Source: an uncultured Parasphingopyxis sp. (lineage in GTDB: Bacteria; Pseudomonadota; Alphaproteobacteria; Sphingomonadales; Sphingomonadaceae). From it: DNA of 9,713 bases. The position numbers and the translations under genes were made by a program. How positions within the stretch are numbered: position 1 is the first letter of the stretch; each line of letters starts with the position of its first letter. Positions 6,453 through 9,713 of this stretch are shown here, piece by piece. Location: assembly GCA_905479515.1 (NCBI GenBank), contig CAJQMX010000273.1:1-9713 (forward strand), read 5' to 3'. The notes beneath the pieces are model-generated. The model had not been told where the DNA came from and made no database searches. It saw only the letters and a list, made by a program, of their open reading frames with translations.

Positions 6453-7683
6453 CGCGCCGTTCCTTCATCTTTCGTTTCGCACCGCGCACCCGTGCAGCCG
6501 CAGTTTCGGCGGCGCGGCACGCTTTGAACACCATGCGCGACCGCGCGCTGCCAAGCGGCACCGACACACGCACGATATCGCGCCGTTCGCTCCACAGACT
6601 GTCGATCATCGAATGACCCTCGATCGCGCAACTGTCGATCCAGTCGATATCGCGATTCTCAATAATGCGGAGATTATAGCGTTCTATGAGCACGCCCGGC
6701 GAATAGCGCGCATAGTCTTCGTCAAAAGCGATTTTGAACGAAAAGCCGCCGGGTCCAGCAAGGAAGTTGATCAGCATGGCGATCGGCTTGCCGTCGAGAT
6801 CGAGTCGGTGAAAGTTCAGCTTGCCTGATGCATGCGCGCCAGTGGCGACTGTCTCCAGAAATTTGGTGAGGCTGGGGTCGCAGCCAAGCGCTGATCCTGC
6901 CCTGCCTTTCCAGCCATTTTTTTCAAGCGCAAGAAAAGCATTAATCCAAGGCGCTACATCGTCTTCGGCGGCGAGCGTAGTGTAGGTGACTTCACCCTGT
7001 TCCGCGAGGCGATTGGCGAGGCGGTTCAGTTCCTTGCGTTTCTTTTTGCGAACATTGGTTTCCCAATATTCCTGCGGAGACTGCTCCGTTTTGAGCATCG
7101 CGCGCCGGGTCCGGTGGACGATGTCGCAGGGCCGAGCAAGAGCCGCTGCCGCCTCCTGAAGCCCGCGAAGCGTTCGCCCATTATCCGGCAAAGCGCTGAT
7201 ATGGAGCAACCCCTTGGCCCAGTCGGCTTCATCAAGTGCAGTAAGCAGCACCTGCCAGAACTGGGTTTCCATACCGCGGCGTACCAGCGGAGCACCGAGG
7301 AAGCTGTTATGGTGCATCCAGTTCTGGACATTGGCCACGGGGATGCGGCCATAAGTCGGTTTAACCGTCAATGGGATCAGCCCAACGAGCAATCCGCTAT
7401 GCGATGTAATAACGGCCACCCGTACATCACCGGTTTCCGCAAGCAGGGCGAGTGATGGCTGGAGGAACCAGCGTTCGGCAAAGCAATTGGGTTCGGCGGC
7501 CTGATCGGCAAGAACGACCCATTGTGCGGTGATGCTCGCAGACAGAGCTTCGGGCGGCTGAAAGCTGCAAACCAGTTTTGAATTGTCGGTGACGTGGACA
7601 GGGCGCGTGCGTGCGCCGAGTAAAGCGCGACGGGACGCTATGGTCGTCTCCGACGGTAGTGATGGGGCTTCACCCGCGTACAT
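6445..7683 (-). CDS. GNAT-fold acyltransferase, BioF2/CelD-like
   Basis: This 412-residue protein resembles the BioF2-like/CelD acetyltransferase family (Acetyltransf_6), cytoplasmic enzymes that move acyl groups from CoA or another carrier, sometimes in polysaccharide or lipid synthesis. The N-terminal half has GLLVGLIPL (97-105) and NWMHHNSFLGAPLV (121-134). The C-terminal GNAT domain spans about 205-345: basic helix VRKKKRKELNRLANRL (211-226), AFLALEKNGWKGRAGSAL (249-266), KLNFHRLDLDGKPIAMLINF (288-307), and FKIAFDEDYARYSPGVLIE (316-334). The tail is strongly basic. No signal peptide or membrane segment is seen. The ATG at 7683 has GGAG about 10 bases upstream. The next gene, the oxygenase, starts within its last codons, so a shared pathway or substrate is likely. 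The acyl donor and acceptor are unknown. Confidence 0.88.
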   Translation of the reverse strand: MYAGEAPSLPSETTIASRRALLGARTRPVHVTDNSKLVCSFQPPEALSASITAQWVVLADQAAEPNCFAERWFLQPSLALLAETGDVRVAVITSHSGLLVGLIPLTVKPTYGRIPVANVQNWMHHNSFLGAPLVRRGMETQFWQVLLTALDEADWAKGLLHISALPDNGRTLRGLQEAAAALARPCDIVHRTRRAMLKTEQSPQEYWETNVRKKKRKELNRLANRLAEQGEVTYTTLAAEDDVAPWINAFLALEKNGWKGRAGSALGCDPSLTKFLETVATGAHASGKLNFHRLDLDGKPIAMLINFLAGPGGFSFKIAFDEDYARYSPGVLIERYNLRIIENRDIDWIDSCAIEGHSMIDSLWSERRDIVRVSVPLGSARSRMVFKACRAAETAAARVRGAKRKMKERRDG

Positions 7684-7794
7684 GCGCTAATCTCCGGAAC
7701 CTGATGCAAGGATCAATACGCGGATGAGGTTAAATATTTTTTGAAGGGCGCGGTTAGCGGAGAGGGTTAATATCGCACCGAAAAATCCTGCACC
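7684..7794. promoter_or_regulatory. Leader and probable promoter region of the acyltransferase-oxygenase unit
   Basis: These 111 bp separate the distal terminator from the acyltransferase ATG and carry no gene. They must hold the promoter for the two-gene minus-strand unit unless it depends on read-through from hppA. An AT-rich stretch around 7731-7742 (TTAAATATTTTT read on plus) is the best place for promoter elements, but no clear -35/-10 pair can be named. The ribosome-binding site is GGAG within TCCGGAGATTAGCGC just before the start. Confidence 0.4.
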
Positions 7795-7829
7795 AAAGAA
7801 AAAGCCCCGCCAGACGAATCCAGCAGGGC
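7795..7829 (-). terminator. Second intrinsic terminator, minus strand
   Basis: Read on the minus strand, GCCCTGC (7829-7823) pairs with GCGGGGC (7810-7804), one pair being T-G, with a loop of about 12 bases. The 3' arm is followed directly by TTTTTCTTT (7803-7795). This has the form of a Rho-independent terminator. It lies about 70 bases beyond the end of the hppA terminator on the same strand, so it serves either read-through from hppA or a separate small transcript. Confidence 0.75.
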
Positions 7830-7895
7830 CAAGGTTCAGGAACTAAGTAGCTGTCATATTTCCGGAGCGATTGCAACAATTGCACCCGTGCAAAG

Positions 7896-7928
7896 AAAAA
7901 CCCGCCCGGATCGCTCCGGACGGGTTTT
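7896..7928 (-). terminator. Intrinsic terminator of hppA (possibly bidirectional)
   Basis: The stem pairs AAAACCCG (7897-7904) with CGGGTTTT (7921-7928) and continues inside as CCGGA/TCCGG after one mismatch, closing on a TCGC loop. On the minus strand it ends in a T-run, TTTTT (7900-7896). It begins 26 bases after the hppA stop. The plus-strand reading also ends in TTTT followed by CAGTTTTT, so it could act both ways, though no plus-strand gene ends here. Confidence 0.9.
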
Positions 7929-7954
7929 CAGTTTTTCCGTTTTATTGCTGTGGC

Positions 7955-9713
7955 TTAAGCAGCGCCGGCCGCGAGAGCAGCAAGCAGCAACAGCGCCACG
8001 ATGTTCGTGATCTTGATCATCGGGTTCACGGCTGGGCCAGCAGTATCCTTGTAAGGATCGCCAACCGTATCGCCGGTCACGGCAGCATGATGGGCATCCG
8101 AGCCCTTGCCGCCATGATTGCCGTCTTCGATATATTTCTTCGCATTATCCCATGCGCCGCCACCGGCGGTCATGGAAAGGGCGACGAAGAGACCGGAAAC
8201 GATCACACCGAGGAGTAGCGCGCCAAGGGCCGCAAAGCCGTTGGCCTGACCTGCAACAAAGGTGATCACGAAATAGACCACGATCGGTGCGAGCACTGGC
8301 AACAGTGACGGAACGATCATTTCCTTGATCGCCGCCTTGGTCACGAGATCCACCGTGCGGGCATAATCGGGACGCGATGTGCCATCCATGATGCCCTTGT
8401 CGGCAGCGAACTGCGCGCGCACGTCTTTCACAACGTCACCCGCAGCACGGCCTACAGCGGTCATGCCCATGGCTCCGAAGAGATAGGGCAGGAGCGCGCC
8501 GAGCAGCAAGCCGACGATCACATAGGGATTTTCAAGGCTGAAGTTGACCGTCAAGTCCGGGAAGAACTCGGCAAGGTCAGCCGTATAGGCCGAGAACAGC
8601 ACGAGGGCCGCAAGACCGGCTGAACCGATGGCATAGCCTTTGGTCACAGCCTTGGTCGTGTTGCCAACGGCGTCGAGCGCATCGGTCTTGTTGCGAACGC
8701 TTTCGTCCAGACCCGCCATTTCGGCGATACCGCCGGCATTATCCGTAACCGGGCCGTACGCGTCGAGCGCGACAACCATGCCGGCAAGCGCCAGCATTGC
8801 GGTGGCCGCAAAGGCGATGCCGATCAGGCCGGCAAGCTGGTAGGCCGCAACAATGCCGATCACGATGACCAGCGTCGGAAGGGCCGTTGCTTCAAGCGAA
8901 ATGGCCAGGCCCTGGATCACATTCGTGCCGTGGCCGGTTTCAGACGCCTTGGCGATCGATTTGACCGGGCGATAGTTGGTGCCGGTGTAATATTCGGTGA
9001 TCCAGATGATCAGGCCGGTTACGCCCAGGCCAATCATCATCGACCAGAACAGGTCCATGCCGCTAAAGCCGACAGTGCCTTCCGACGGTGCAACGATCTG
9101 CGTATTCATGTCGCCAAGCGTATACTGGGTGGCGAAATAAATGGCCGGGATCGAGAGGATCGCGGTCGTCAGGAAGCCCTTGTAAAGCGCGCCCATGATC
9201 GAGTTGCTCGAACCAAGCCGCACCATATAGGTGCCGATGATCGAGGTGATGATGCACACACCGCCGATAAACAGCGGAAGAACCATCAGGCTGGTGAGAA
9301 CACCGGCGGTCACGACTTCGCTCAGCAGGAGCGCGAGCAACACCATGGTTGCGCCAACTGTCACCACATAGGTTTCGAAAAGGTCAGCCGCCATGCCAGC
9401 ACAATCACCAACATTGTCACCGACATTATCCGCGATTGTCGCAGGGTTGCGTGGATCATCCTCGGGGATGCCCGCTTCAACCTTACCCACCAGATCGGCG
9501 CCAACGTCAGCAGCTTTGGTAAAGATACCACCACCCAAACGCGCGAATATCGAAATCAGCGAAGCACCGAACGCCAGAGCGACCAGCGAGTCAATGACCG
9601 TACGGTCATTGGCAGCCATGCCCATCTGCGTGGTCAACGCCCAGAAGAAGATCGAAATCGCAAGAAGCGCGAGACCTGCAACCAGCATACCGGTTACGGC
9701 TCCGGCGCGGAAT
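7955..9713 (-). CDS. hppA: K+-independent H+-translocating membrane pyrophosphatase, N-terminus missing
   Basis: HppA couples pyrophosphate hydrolysis to proton pumping across the inner membrane. The gene enters from the right edge; the frame is open to 9713 (585 codons visible of about 700), so roughly the first 115 residues are missing and an internal Met at 9688 is not the start. Counting from that Met, the first pyrophosphate-binding region is at 60-105 ([34 protein letters not shown]). [16 protein letters not shown] is at 309-324, and the last acidic region [13 protein letters not shown] with [18 protein letters not shown] is at 511-556. Many hydrophobic helices lie between. [10 protein letters not shown] at 342-351 carries Lys and Thr where K+-dependent enzymes have Ala and Gly/other, placing it in the K+-independent H+-pumping class by family knowledge. 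A strong terminator follows the stop. Confidence 0.97.
   Translation of the reverse strand, partial: FRAGAVTGMLVAGLALLAISIFFWALTTQMGMAANDRTVIDSLVALAFGASLISIFARLGGGIFTKAADVGADLVGKVEAGIPEDDPRNPATIADNVGDNVGDCAGMAADLFETYVVTVGATMVLLALLLSEVVTAGVLTSLMVLPLFIGGVCIITSIIGTYMVRLGSSNSIMGALYKGFLTTAILSIPAIYFATQYTLGDMNTQIVAPSEGTVGFSGMDLFWSMMIGLGVTGLIIWITEYYTGTNYRPVKSIAKASETGHGTNVIQGLAISLEATALPTLVIVIGIVAAYQLAGLIGIAFAATAMLALAGMVVALDAYGPVTDNAGGIAEMAGLDESVRNKTDALDAVGNTTKAVTKGYAIGSAGLAALVLFSAYTADLAEFFPDLTVNFSLENPYVIVGLLLGALLPYLFGAMGMTAVGRAAGDVVKDVRAQFAADKGIMDGTSRPDYARTVDLVTKAAIKEMIVPSLLPVLAPIVVYFVITFVAGQANGFAALGALLLGVIVSGLFVALSMTAGGGAWDNAKKYIEDGNHGGKGSDAHHAAVTGDTVGDPYKDTAGPAVNPMIKITNIVALLLLAALAAGAA

Overview
The window looks like chromosomal DNA of a sphingomonad-type alphaproteobacterium (Sphingomonadales, perhaps near Erythrobacter or Sphingopyxis). 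This rests on the infA-maf-RNase E/G cluster, a K+-independent membrane pyrophosphatase, a TonB-dependent receptor of a type I recall as common in this order, and moderately high-GC codon use. No phage, transposase, CRISPR or tRNA/rRNA sequence was seen. The placement is inference; no search was run.

Left part (1-2633, all minus strand): infA (IF1), maf (nucleotide pyrophosphatase), a short RNase E/G-family protein, then an uncharacterised gene running off the left edge. The genes are packed tightly: 16 bp between infA and maf, an 8-bp overlap of maf with the RNase gene if its TTG start is right, and 53 bp before the last gene. yacG, which often follows the RNase gene in alphaproteobacteria, is absent here.

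Middle (2634-5447): a 267-bp divergent intergenic region with repeated CGACA boxes, then one plus-strand gene for an 848-residue TonB-dependent outer-membrane receptor. The receptor carries a Gly/Arg/Glu-rich low-complexity insert. Its 3' side is a 147-bp convergent gap filled by a 35-bp perfect inverted repeat that abuts a 20-bp perfect palindrome.

Right part (5595-9713, minus strand): a two-gene unit, a BioF2/CelD-like GNAT-fold acyltransferase followed with an 8-bp overlap by a JmjC/cupin-type Fe(II)/2-oxoglutarate oxygenase. Upstream of it lie two tandem intrinsic terminators and the 3' five-sixths of hppA, the proton-pumping pyrophosphatase.

Most genes here are ordinary housekeeping or family-level recognisable genes. 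The parts most worth following are the acyltransferase-oxygenase pair of unknown substrate, the large hairpin plus palindrome, the RNase with an altered active-site neighbour, and the terminator region with a possible small transcript. I see no complete novel defence or mobile system.
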